Assembly: GCF_003710985.1 (NCBI RefSeq)
Contig: NZ_RHHT01000011.1
Span: 124,001 to 188,000 of the forward strand
Direction of reading: 5' to 3'
DNA from: Brevibacillus panacihumi
GTDB taxonomy: Bacteria > Bacillota > Bacilli > Brevibacillales > Brevibacillaceae
DNA length: 64,000 nt
Shown: positions 27,445 through 35,233 of the stretch, piece by piece
How the letters are laid out: each line of letters starts with the position of its first letter
How positions within the stretch are numbered: position 1 is the stretch's first letter
The notes under the pieces: generated by a model
Told to the model about the DNA's origin: nothing
Databases searched by the model: none
Seen by the model: the letters and a program-made list of their open reading frames with translations, nothing else
Program-made: the position numbers and the translations under genes

Positions 27445-27535
27445 CCGAGTTCCCCCTACGGAGTAGTTACTTACATCTTTATATAGGGACAATTTAAAGT
27501 CAATATACGGTCACCGGGAAAAGGTTTAGAATCGA

Positions 27536-27552
27536 GCTAACCTACCATTAGC
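27536..27552. promoter_or_regulatory. Candidate operator between the regulator and the peptide operon
   Basis: Inverted repeat GCTAA-N7-TTAGC at 27536-27552, about 60 bases before the operon start and 90 before the regulator start. It is short, and its role is inferred from position. Confidence 0.35.
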
Positions 27553-27611
27553 CGATTATCAAAAGCTGTGGTCCTTCTTCTACAACCTGCAGAAAGCGAG
27601 TGTGAGATTAT

Positions 27612-28565
27612 TTGATTTACATTTCAGGAGAACAGGTCAAGGAACTGCTGGATATGCAAACCTGCATTCGGCTAATGAGCGAGACCCTTTCCGCTTTATC
27701 TCGGGGAGAGGCCATCCAGGTGCTTCGAACGGCCATGAAGCTGGAAGGCAGGAATGTTCTGGGTGTCATGCCCTCTGCCTTGCTCTCTCAAAACATTGCC
27801 GGAACCAAAATCATTACCGTCTTGCCCGAGAATTTATACAAGGGATTGCCTTCCCACCAGGGGGTTGTCGTTGTTTTTGAAGCAGAGACGGGATCCTTGA
27901 AAGCGGTTGTGGAGGGAAATGAGATTACGGCCATACGAACGGCCGCTGTTAGTGCGGTAGCGACGGACGCTCTTGCCCGCCAGGACGCGAAGTCGCTGGC
28001 CGTGCTGGGGACAGGCGTTCAAGCCAGGATGCACCTGGAGGCGATCAGACTTGTCAGAAATATTGAACAAGTCTATGTGTGGGATCGAAACATGGCTTCC
28101 GCACTGAAGTATTCGGTAGAGATGAGCGAAAAATTCGGGATCGCCATCACAGCTTGTCCGACCTCCGAAGAAGCCGTAAAAGATGCCGATATCATCTGCA
28201 CTGTCACAGCCGCCAAAGAACCGATCCTTTTTGGAAGGCATGTGAAAATGGGGGTACATATCAATGCTGTCGGTGCCTGCACCCCAGATTGCCGGGAGCT
28301 TGATACAGAGCTGGTCAAGAACAGCAGATTCTACACAGACCGCATCGAGTCAGCCATCCATGAAGCCGGAGATTTCCTGATCCCGTTTCAAGAAGGGGTG
28401 ATTGGCAAGGACCACATCCTGGGAGAAATCGGCGAGCTTCTTCTCGGAAAAATCAAAGGGAGGGAAAAGAAAGAAGATATCACAGTGTTTGAAGCACTTG
28501 GCCTTGCAGTGGAAGATTTGGCAGCGGCTGATTTCGTCATCAATCGGGCTGCACAAAATCAGTGA
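27612..28565 (+). CDS. Ornithine cyclodeaminase / mu-crystallin family dehydrogenase
   Basis: A 317-residue NAD(P)-binding enzyme of the ornithine cyclodeaminase/alanine dehydrogenase/delta1-pyrroline-2-carboxylate reductase family. KIITVLPENLYKGLPSHQGV contains the substrate-site Lys region, EITAIRTAAVSAVATDALA is typical, and the nucleotide site is LAVLGTGVQARMHLEAI; the Asp-containing DRIESAIHEAGDF is near the C-terminus. It starts at TTG 27612 behind GAGTGTGAG. As first gene of a peptide-import operon it may convert a released amino acid (for example to proline) or reduce a cyclic imino acid. The substrate is not readable. Confidence 0.87.
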   Translation: MIYISGEQVKELLDMQTCIRLMSETLSALSRGEAIQVLRTAMKLEGRNVLGVMPSALLSQNIAGTKIITVLPENLYKGLPSHQGVVVVFEAETGSLKAVVEGNEITAIRTAAVSAVATDALARQDAKSLAVLGTGVQARMHLEAIRLVRNIEQVYVWDRNMASALKYSVEMSEKFGIAITACPTSEEAVKDADIICTVTAAKEPILFGRHVKMGVHINAVGACTPDCRELDTELVKNSRFYTDRIESAIHEAGDFLIPFQEGVIGKDHILGEIGELLLGKIKGREKKEDITVFEALGLAVEDLAAADFVINRAAQNQ

Positions 28566-28602
28566 ACAGCCATGAATCGGTGATCGCAAGGGGGACAAAA
28601 AC

Positions 28603-29763
28603 ATGATTGAAGAGCTGTACAACTTCGGTTTGACTAAGGAGCAAGAGAGACGGGCAAAGGAGCTTCACTTCGGCAATATCGTGATCGACATGCTGTTTCA
28701 AGGACCGATCGGTACCTACTCCCTGGGTGAGGAGATCGAGCGTGAAACAGAGCAGCTGGCTCTCGAAACATATCCGGACAGCATGGTGCAGCGCGTCCAA
28801 TTTGCCCAAAAACAGATCAAGAGATGGTATGTCGACGGCAAGCTTCAGGACTTGTACAAAGAATGCTGGTATGAAAGCGGACTGACCGCCGGAAACAGAC
28901 AGCTGAGTGTGGCGAATAAAAACACGCTGTATTCTTCTGCGATCGACCTGCAGGAAGAATTCGACAAGAAACCATGGCTGATCAAGGTGAGAAGCTCAGA
29001 AGATATCGAGTACGCCCACCAGCATAATCTCAAGGCAGGCATTGTCACCTGCCAGGAAACAGACGGCTTTGAAAAGGATCTCAACCTTTTGGAGCAGATG
29101 TACCATTTTGGACTTCGTGTCGTTCAGCTTACCTACAACAATCACAATCAGATCGGCGCAGGCTGCATGGAGGAAAACAACGCAGGGCTGTCCACATTCG
29201 GCAAAACATTCGTAGCAAAGCTCAATGAGCTTGGAATCGTGGTAGACACGGGTCACTGCGGCAAGCAAACAACGCTGGATGCCTGCAAATATTCCACCAA
29301 GCCAGTCATCGCCTCTCATACGGGAGCTGAAAATGTCTATTTCCATTCCAGGTCCAAATCTGACGAGGAGATCCTAGCCATCGCAAACACGGGGGGTGTG
29401 GTGGGCATTTTTGCAATGCCATGGTTTATCGCTGAGGATCCGGAACATACCACCATCGAACATTTCCTCGATCATATCGACTATGTGGTCAAGCTCGCAG
29501 GGGGAGATCATGTGGGAATTGGAACAGACTGGCCGATGCCGCAGACGAAGTGGATGGCAGTCGCGTTCAAGCAGCTGTTTGCGCCAAGCATCGGCTTCAA
29601 GCCAGGAGATGGTCCTTCTACCGAATATGTCAAAGGACTGAAAGACTACCGGTCCTTTCTCAATATCACGAGAGGACTCATGGCTAGAGGCTATCAGGAT
29701 GAAGAAATCATCAAAATCATCGGCGGCAACTGGATGAGAGTCTTCAAAGAAGTATGGAAATAA
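28603..29763 (+). CDS. M19 (renal dipeptidase-like) dipeptidase with altered N-terminal metal motif
   Basis: A 386-residue protein of the membrane dipeptidase family, which cleaves dipeptides including D-residue and dehydro forms using two zinc ions. The His of VVDTGHCG, the His of IASHTGAENV, the Glu of CQETDGF and the Asp of GIGTDWP match family ligands. The N-terminal DGHND element that normally supplies His and Asp ligands is replaced by IVIDMLFQG, so the second metal site may be missing or changed. No signal peptide is present; it is cytosolic and would act on peptides brought in by the adjacent importer. GGGGGAC precedes the ATG. Confidence 0.85.
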   Translation: MIEELYNFGLTKEQERRAKELHFGNIVIDMLFQGPIGTYSLGEEIERETEQLALETYPDSMVQRVQFAQKQIKRWYVDGKLQDLYKECWYESGLTAGNRQLSVANKNTLYSSAIDLQEEFDKKPWLIKVRSSEDIEYAHQHNLKAGIVTCQETDGFEKDLNLLEQMYHFGLRVVQLTYNNHNQIGAGCMEENNAGLSTFGKTFVAKLNELGIVVDTGHCGKQTTLDACKYSTKPVIASHTGAENVYFHSRSKSDEEILAIANTGGVVGIFAMPWFIAEDPEHTTIEHFLDHIDYVVKLAGGDHVGIGTDWPMPQTKWMAVAFKQLFAPSIGFKPGDGPSTEYVKGLKDYRSFLNITRGLMARGYQDEEIIKIIGGNWMRVFKEVWK

Positions 29764-29794
29764 TCGTACAACCTATAAAAATGGGGGAAAGGCT

Positions 29795-31318
29795 ATGAAG
29801 AGAACTTTTTCACTGGTCTTGTCGGTGGCCATCAGCATGGTCCTCTTGATCAGCGGCTGCTCGCAGGGCACTGCATCACAAGGAAATGCATCCAATGGCA
29901 ACGCCGCTGGTCCGAAATCAGATATTTCTGTCGTTTTGACCAAAATCGGCAATAATCTCGATCCGGCGGAAGCCAATTCCTTGGACACATCCACGATTAT
30001 GTACCATGTCTATGATACGTTTATCAAGTTTGACAATGACTTCAACATCATTCCGGGTGTGGCAAAAGAATGGAGCCAGCCGGACAATACGACGATCGAG
30101 TTTACGATCGGTGAAGGCTACAAATTTCACAATGGAGATCCCATGACGATCGAGGATGTGGTCTTCTCTGTAGAAAGACTTGCCAAGGTTCCGAAAAAAG
30201 CTGCCTTTATGAGCATGATCAAAAGCGTGGAAGCCTCCGGCAACAAAGTAACCGTGAAGCTTACGGAGCCTAACAGCGGGGCGATCCGAAACTTCGGGGA
30301 TGTCTTCATTGTAAGCAAGAAATACTTGCAGGAAGCAGGAGAGAAATACGCTAATGCACCGATCGGTACAGGCCCCTACACGGTAACCGAATACGTACCG
30401 GGCAGCAAGGTTGTCTTGAAGGCTTGGGCGGATTATCCGTTCGATAAGACAAAAATTGAAACGATTACCTTCAAAGCCATCGAGGAAGCATCTGCAAAAT
30501 ACATAGCCGTTGAAACCGGAGATGCGGATTTTGCAGGAATTGGAGCGAGAGACAAGAGCAGAGCGCAAAATAACGAGAAGCTTGCTTATTTTGAGGGACC
30601 GAGCACCTTCACCGGCTTTGTCGCCATGAATACGACGAAGGAGCCATTTGACAATGTCAATATCCGCAGAGCGATGGCTTACGCTTACAATAATGAAGGC
30701 ATTAGCGCCATCACACCGGGCAAAACGATTATCGACAGCATGGTGCCCAAGATGTTCAGTACGTACCATTCATCGCCCAACCTCCCGAAATATGACCTGC
30801 AAAAGGCAAAGGAGCTGCTCGAGAAGGAAGGATTCCATGCAGGCAACCCGTTGCGTTTCACCGCATGGACATACCAAGGGAACGATCCCGAGCTGGAGGC
30901 ATTCCAGGCGGAACTGAAAACAATCAGTGTGGAAATGGACATCCAGAATCTGGAATTCGGTGTTTTCCTGGAGAAAATGGCGAACAAAGAGTATCAGCTT
31001 CTGGTAGGCGGCTGGAGCGACACGACCGGAAATACGCTCAGCTCCTTGGAAAGCTACTGGTCCGGCAGCTTTGGGCAAATGAATATTACCTTCTATACCA
31101 ATCCAAAGGTTGAGGAACTCTATGCCAAAGTCAAGGCAGCGACTTCGGAAGCAGAAATGAAAGAAGCCGCCAAAGAAATCCAGGATATCGCGGCACAGGA
31201 TGTACCGATGATTCCTACCGCTACCAAAATGAGCTACTATGCCATGAACAAAAATCTCGAAAACGTCCAAATCCACACAAGCGGACTCGTTTCTTTTCGA
31301 AACGCATCCATAAAATAA
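29795..31318 (+). CDS. Peptide ABC transporter substrate-binding lipoprotein (SBP_bac_5)
   Basis: A 507-residue extracellular binding protein with lipobox ISGCS (Cys near residue 22), a Ser/Asn/Gly-rich linker and the DppA/OppA-type fold. Family segments are IMYHVYDTFIKFDNDFNI, EFTIGEGYKFHNGDPMTIED and DVVFSVERLAK, PIGTGPYTVTEY, and NVNIRRAMAYAYN. It captures a di- or oligopeptide or related amide for the permeases encoded next. GGGGGAAAGG precedes the ATG. Confidence 0.93.
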   Translation: MKRTFSLVLSVAISMVLLISGCSQGTASQGNASNGNAAGPKSDISVVLTKIGNNLDPAEANSLDTSTIMYHVYDTFIKFDNDFNIIPGVAKEWSQPDNTTIEFTIGEGYKFHNGDPMTIEDVVFSVERLAKVPKKAAFMSMIKSVEASGNKVTVKLTEPNSGAIRNFGDVFIVSKKYLQEAGEKYANAPIGTGPYTVTEYVPGSKVVLKAWADYPFDKTKIETITFKAIEEASAKYIAVETGDADFAGIGARDKSRAQNNEKLAYFEGPSTFTGFVAMNTTKEPFDNVNIRRAMAYAYNNEGISAITPGKTIIDSMVPKMFSTYHSSPNLPKYDLQKAKELLEKEGFHAGNPLRFTAWTYQGNDPELEAFQAELKTISVEMDIQNLEFGVFLEKMANKEYQLLVGGWSDTTGNTLSSLESYWSGSFGQMNITFYTNPKVEELYAKVKAATSEAEMKEAAKEIQDIAAQDVPMIPTATKMSYYAMNKNLENVQIHTSGLVSFRNASIK

Positions 31319-31329
31319 GATTCGTCATG

Positions 31330-31368
31330 CATCAGGGAGGCAATACGACATCGTTTGTCTCCTTGATG
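31330..31368 (+). other. Hairpin between binding-protein and permease genes
   Basis: CATCAGGGAG (31330-31339) pairs with CTCCTTGATG (31359-31368), with one G-U pair. There is no T-tract. Such intercistronic stems often stabilise the upstream binding-protein message or reduce permease expression. Confidence 0.55.
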
Positions 31369-31409
31369 TCGGAATCTTTACGCAATACATCGCGGAGGGA
31401 GGAGTAACC

Positions 31410-32378
31410 GTGGGTAGATATATTTTGAAAAGACTTGCTCAGATGATCCCGATTGTGATCGGTGTATCTATTATCGTGTTTTTGCTTCTTTCTCTCAGTC
31501 CGGGCGACCCTGCCAAAATGATTCTCGGCTTAAATGCCAAGGAACAGGAATTGCAGATGATGAGAGAACAGCTAGGATTGAATGATCCGATCCCGGTACA
31601 GTACTTCAATTACATGAAAAAAGTTGCCGTGGGCGATTTCGGCACCTCTTATTCGACAAAGCAGAGTGTCATTGAGATGATCGGGGTCAGACTTCCCCCC
31701 ACACTGATTCTTGCCTTTGGGTCATTATTTACGATTCTCATCGTCGCGATTCCTCTTGGGATCGCATTGGCAGTGAAGCAGAATTCACCCTTCGATAACA
31801 TCATGAGGGTTGTCAGCCTGTTTTTCGCAGCCATGCCTGGATTTTGGAGCGGCATACTTATGATTATCCTGTTTTCCGTACACCTCGGCTGGCTTCCGGC
31901 CAATGGCTTCGATACCCCGTCAGCCATGATCATGCCGATCATTTGTTCCTCGATTGCTGGCTGGGCTGTCAATTCCCGGATTACCCGAGCGTCCATGCTG
32001 GATGTCATCAGGCAGGATTACATTCGTACAGCACGGGCCAAGGGATTGAAAGAGAGTATTGTGATCCGCAAGCATGCTTTGAAAAATGCCCTTCTTCCAA
32101 CCATTACCTCTGTTGGTATGGCTGTGGGTGGGTGCTTTGGCGGTTCTGTCATAATGGAAATGCTGTTTGGGATCAATGGAATGGGGAAAATGATGATCGA
32201 TGCGTTACGACAAAAGGATATTCCTACGATTATGGCTGGTGTGATTATTACTTCCGTTATCATTGCCGTTGCCAATCTTCTGACAGATCTTGCCTATTCC
32301 TTCGTTGACCCGAGAATCAGGTCGATGTACGCACGCAGGAAGCAAAGAAAAGAGGTGGCGGGCCATGGCGCAAATTGA
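31410..32378 (+). CDS. Peptide ABC transporter permease (DppB type)
   Basis: A 322-residue permease with about six helices. The N-terminus YILKRLAQMIPIVIGVSIIV is typical of DppB/OppB, followed by SPGDPAKMILG, a periplasmic loop, and the EAA loop DYIRTARAKGLKESIVIRKH. It starts at GTG 31410 behind GGAGGGAGGAG. It forms the channel with the DppC-type protein encoded next, whose start overlaps its 3' end by 14 bases. Confidence 0.94.
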   Translation: MGRYILKRLAQMIPIVIGVSIIVFLLLSLSPGDPAKMILGLNAKEQELQMMREQLGLNDPIPVQYFNYMKKVAVGDFGTSYSTKQSVIEMIGVRLPPTLILAFGSLFTILIVAIPLGIALAVKQNSPFDNIMRVVSLFFAAMPGFWSGILMIILFSVHLGWLPANGFDTPSAMIMPIICSSIAGWAVNSRITRASMLDVIRQDYIRTARAKGLKESIVIRKHALKNALLPTITSVGMAVGGCFGGSVIMEMLFGINGMGKMMIDALRQKDIPTIMAGVIITSVIIAVANLLTDLAYSFVDPRIRSMYARRKQRKEVAGHGAN

Positions 32379-33264
32379 TTTGACCCTTGCTCCGACAGGA
32401 AAGAAGAAAAGCAAAAAGAGAAGCTTATGGGCGGATGCCTGGTTGCGGCTGAGAAAAAACAAATCAGCAGTAGCGGGAATGATCATGCTGGCGACGATCC
32501 TGATTGTCATCTATTCCTCGCCGCTTTATCTCGACTATGACAACGATGTCATCAAGCCGGATCTGACGCAGACCTTGCAATTTCCGGCTAAAGGCAAGCT
32601 ATTGGGTACAGATGAATTGGGCAGGGATGTGCTGGCGCGCATTCTTTGGGGCGGCAGAATCTCGATCGGAATCGGTGTGCTGGCCATGATGCTGAGCAGT
32701 ATCATCGGCTGTACACTGGGAGCGATATCGGGCTACTATGGCGGAAAAACGGACGGCATAATTATGCGATCCCTGGATGTCTTCATGGCCATCCCCAGCT
32801 TGCTGCTCATGATCACGCTGGTCAGCATCATGAAGCCCACGATCACCAATCTGATCATTGCTTTGGCGATCGGAAGCGTTCCATCGGTTTCCCGCATGGT
32901 TAGAGCGCAGGTCCTGTATATCAAGGGGCAGGAATTTGTGGAAGCGATCCGAGCCCAAGGCGCAAGCGATTTCAGAATCATTGTCATGCATATCCTGCCC
33001 AATGCCATCAGTCCGCTGATCTCCCAGTTTGTGATGGAGATTGCTGGGTTGATCCTGGCGATCAGCGGGCTTAGCTTTATCGGCCTTGGCGTGCAGCCGC
33101 CAGACCCGGAATGGGGCGCCATGCTGTCCAGCGGCAGAGAGCATATCCGTGATGTATGGCATGTCACGGCATTCCCGGGGATTGCCCTGGTTTTGACAGT
33201 GGTTGCGCTGACGCTTGTGGGAGATGGGTTGCGAGACGCTCTCGACCCGCGCATGAAAAGGTAG
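32365..33264 (+). CDS. Peptide ABC transporter permease (DppC type)
   Basis: A 299-residue permease. A Lys-rich cytosolic N-terminus is followed by LWADAWLRLRKNKSAVAGMI, the segment LLGTDELGRDVLARILWGGR and an EAA loop EFVEAIRAQGASDFRIIVMH, all typical of DppC/OppC. ATG 32365 with AAGAGGTGG upstream is chosen; an earlier in-frame ATG at 32290 lies deep inside the DppB gene. Confidence 0.94.
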   Translation: MAQIDLTLAPTGKKKSKKRSLWADAWLRLRKNKSAVAGMIMLATILIVIYSSPLYLDYDNDVIKPDLTQTLQFPAKGKLLGTDELGRDVLARILWGGRISIGIGVLAMMLSSIIGCTLGAISGYYGGKTDGIIMRSLDVFMAIPSLLLMITLVSIMKPTITNLIIALAIGSVPSVSRMVRAQVLYIKGQEFVEAIRAQGASDFRIIVMHILPNAISPLISQFVMEIAGLILAISGLSFIGLGVQPPDPEWGAMLSSGREHIRDVWHVTAFPGIALVLTVVALTLVGDGLRDALDPRMKR

Positions 33265-33273
33265 GAGGCCCTT

Positions 33274-34272
33274 ATGCAAAAAAAATTACTGGAGATAAAG
33301 GATCTTACAATCAAATTCCATACGGATGATGGCGTGGTAGAAGCGGTAAACAAAGTCAGCTTGACTGTCCATGAAGGAGAGACACTCGGAATCGTGGGCG
33401 AAACAGGTGCGGGTAAAACTACCACGGCGCTTGGCATCATGGGACTGGTAGATTGTCCGCCAGGCAGAATCGAGGGCGGCAAGATCATGCTGGACGATCG
33501 GGATATTTTGCAGCTCGATGAAGACGAATTCCGCAAGCTGCGAGGCAAAGAGATATCCATGATCTTCCAGGACCCGATGACTGCCTTGAATCCGGTATTT
33601 ACAGTCGTCGACCAGATCGCCGAGGTTATCGCCAACCACCAGCAGCTAGGAGAGAAGGAAGCGGAACAGAAGGCCATCGAGATGCTGGAGCTGGTGCGGA
33701 TCCCGGCAGAACGAGCCTACGAGTACCCGCACCAGTTTTCCGGGGGCATGAAGCAAAGAGTGGTCATCGCGATCGCCCTGGCCTGCAATCCAAGACTGCT
33801 AATCGCTGATGAGCCTACGACCGCTCTGGACGTGACCATTCAGGCACAAGTGCTGGAATTAATGAAGGATTTAAAAACGAGATCCAAAACCTCCATGATT
33901 CTCATTACTCATGACCTGGGCGTTGTATCGGAAATTTGCGATCAGGTCGCCATCATGTATGCTGGAGAAATCGTCGAGAGCGGATCCTTGGAAGATATCT
34001 TTGAAAATCCTCTACATCCATATACCAATGGTTTGTTTGGCTCCATTCCCGATATCGATAAGGAAGTAGAATTTCTTTCTCCAATCGAAGGGCTTGTTCC
34101 TGATCCATCCGATTTGCCCAAAGGATGCAAATTTCACCCCAGATGCAAGTATGCCCAGCATCTGTGCAGTGTCGAGGAGCCGGTTTTTCAGGAATACAGT
34201 CCGGGCCATTACGCGAAATGCTTTGTGTATGAAGGGAAGCTCCCGGCAAAAGAGGTGAAAAAGTATGAGTAA
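33274..34272 (+). CDS. Peptide ABC transporter ATP-binding protein (DppD type)
   Basis: A 332-residue ATPase: Walker [11 protein letters not shown]-loop [14 protein letters not shown], signature FSGGMKQR, Walker [13 protein letters not shown], His switch LITHDLGV, and a C-terminal oligopeptide-transporter extension with Cys residues ([15 protein letters not shown]) that in related proteins can bind an iron-sulfur cluster. It overlaps the next ATPase gene by eight bases. Confidence 0.94.
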   Translation: MQKKLLEIKDLTIKFHTDDGVVEAVNKVSLTVHEGETLGIVGETGAGKTTTALGIMGLVDCPPGRIEGGKIMLDDRDILQLDEDEFRKLRGKEISMIFQDPMTALNPVFTVVDQIAEVIANHQQLGEKEAEQKAIEMLELVRIPAERAYEYPHQFSGGMKQRVVIAIALACNPRLLIADEPTTALDVTIQAQVLELMKDLKTRSKTSMILITHDLGVVSEICDQVAIMYAGEIVESGSLEDIFENPLHPYTNGLFGSIPDIDKEVEFLSPIEGLVPDPSDLPKGCKFHPRCKYAQHLCSVEEPVFQEYSPGHYAKCFVYEGKLPAKEVKKYE

Positions 34273-35221
34273 CCACTACATAGAGGTGAAAAATCTGAAA
34301 AAGTACTTTCAGACACCGGGCGGTAATCTTCATGCCGTAGATGGCGTGAATTTCACCATTGATAAAGGGAAAACCATCGGCATCGTAGGGGAAAGCGGCT
34401 GCGGCAAAAGTACGACGGGCAGACTCATGACCATGCTGCTTGAACCGACGGAAGGCGAAATCTTTTTTGACGGCAAAGATATTACCAAACTCACCCCAAA
34501 AGAAATGGTGGAATATCGCAAAAAGATCCAAATCATTTTTCAGGACCCCTTTTCCTCGCTGAATCCGAGAAAAACCGTCTTTCATTCCATCGCGGAACCC
34601 TTGGAAATACACAAGGTGTATGCAACCAAAGCGGAGAAGGAAAACAGGGTATATGAATTGATGGAGCTTGTGGGTCTCTCGGACAGGTTTGTGAATTCGT
34701 ATCCTCATGAGCTGGACGGAGGAAGGAGGCAAAGGATCGGCATCGCCCGAGCACTGGCTTTGAGCCCTGAATTCATTGTTTGCGATGAGCCAGTCTCAGC
34801 ACTCGATGTCTCCATTCAGGCGCAAATCCTCAATCTCTTAAAAAAACTGCAGCTTCAGTTCGGCTATACGTATATGTTCATTACGCATGATTTGTCCGTG
34901 GTGAAGCATTTTTCAGAGGAAATCATGGTGATGTACTTGGGTCAAATGGTAGAGAAGGCACCGGTGAAAGAGCTTTTTGCAAATCCGAGACATCCTTACA
35001 CGCAGGCACTGCTTTCCGCCATTCCCGTACCGAATTTGAAAAAGAAAAAGGAAAGAATATTATTGCAGGGCGAGATTACTTCTCCGATCAATCCCAGACA
35101 AGAATGCCGTTTTGCGGCCAGATGCAGCTTCGCTACCGAGCAATGCCGCAAAGAAGTGCCGGACATTACCGATCTCGGAGGCGGACATTCCGTTCGCTGC
35201 TTGAGAATCCATGAGATCTAG
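34265..35221 (+). CDS. Peptide ABC transporter ATP-binding protein (DppF type) with variant signature motif
   Basis: A 318-residue second ATPase: Walker [11 protein letters not shown]-loop [14 protein letters not shown], Walker [13 protein letters not shown], His switch FITHDLSV, and a C-terminal [14 protein letters not shown] segment. The signature reads LDGGRRQR where LSGGQRQR is usual: Ser to Asp and Gln to Arg. Asymmetric signature motifs occur in heterodimeric peptide ATPases, so the composite site facing DppD's Walker A may differ in activity. Confidence 0.92.
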   Translation: MSNHYIEVKNLKKYFQTPGGNLHAVDGVNFTIDKGKTIGIVGESGCGKSTTGRLMTMLLEPTEGEIFFDGKDITKLTPKEMVEYRKKIQIIFQDPFSSLNPRKTVFHSIAEPLEIHKVYATKAEKENRVYELMELVGLSDRFVNSYPHELDGGRRQRIGIARALALSPEFIVCDEPVSALDVSIQAQILNLLKKLQLQFGYTYMFITHDLSVVKHFSEEIMVMYLGQMVEKAPVKELFANPRHPYTQALLSAIPVPNLKKKKERILLQGEITSPINPRQECRFAARCSFATEQCRKEVPDITDLGGGHSVRCLRIHEI

Positions 35222-35233
35222 GAGTGATTTAGA

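Noticed and set aside
26362-27486. A 374-codon plus-strand frame opposite the GGDEF-like regulator
   Set aside because: Cys/His/Phe-rich composition without motifs, and no initiation site. The minus-strand gene has a strong start and recognisable domains.
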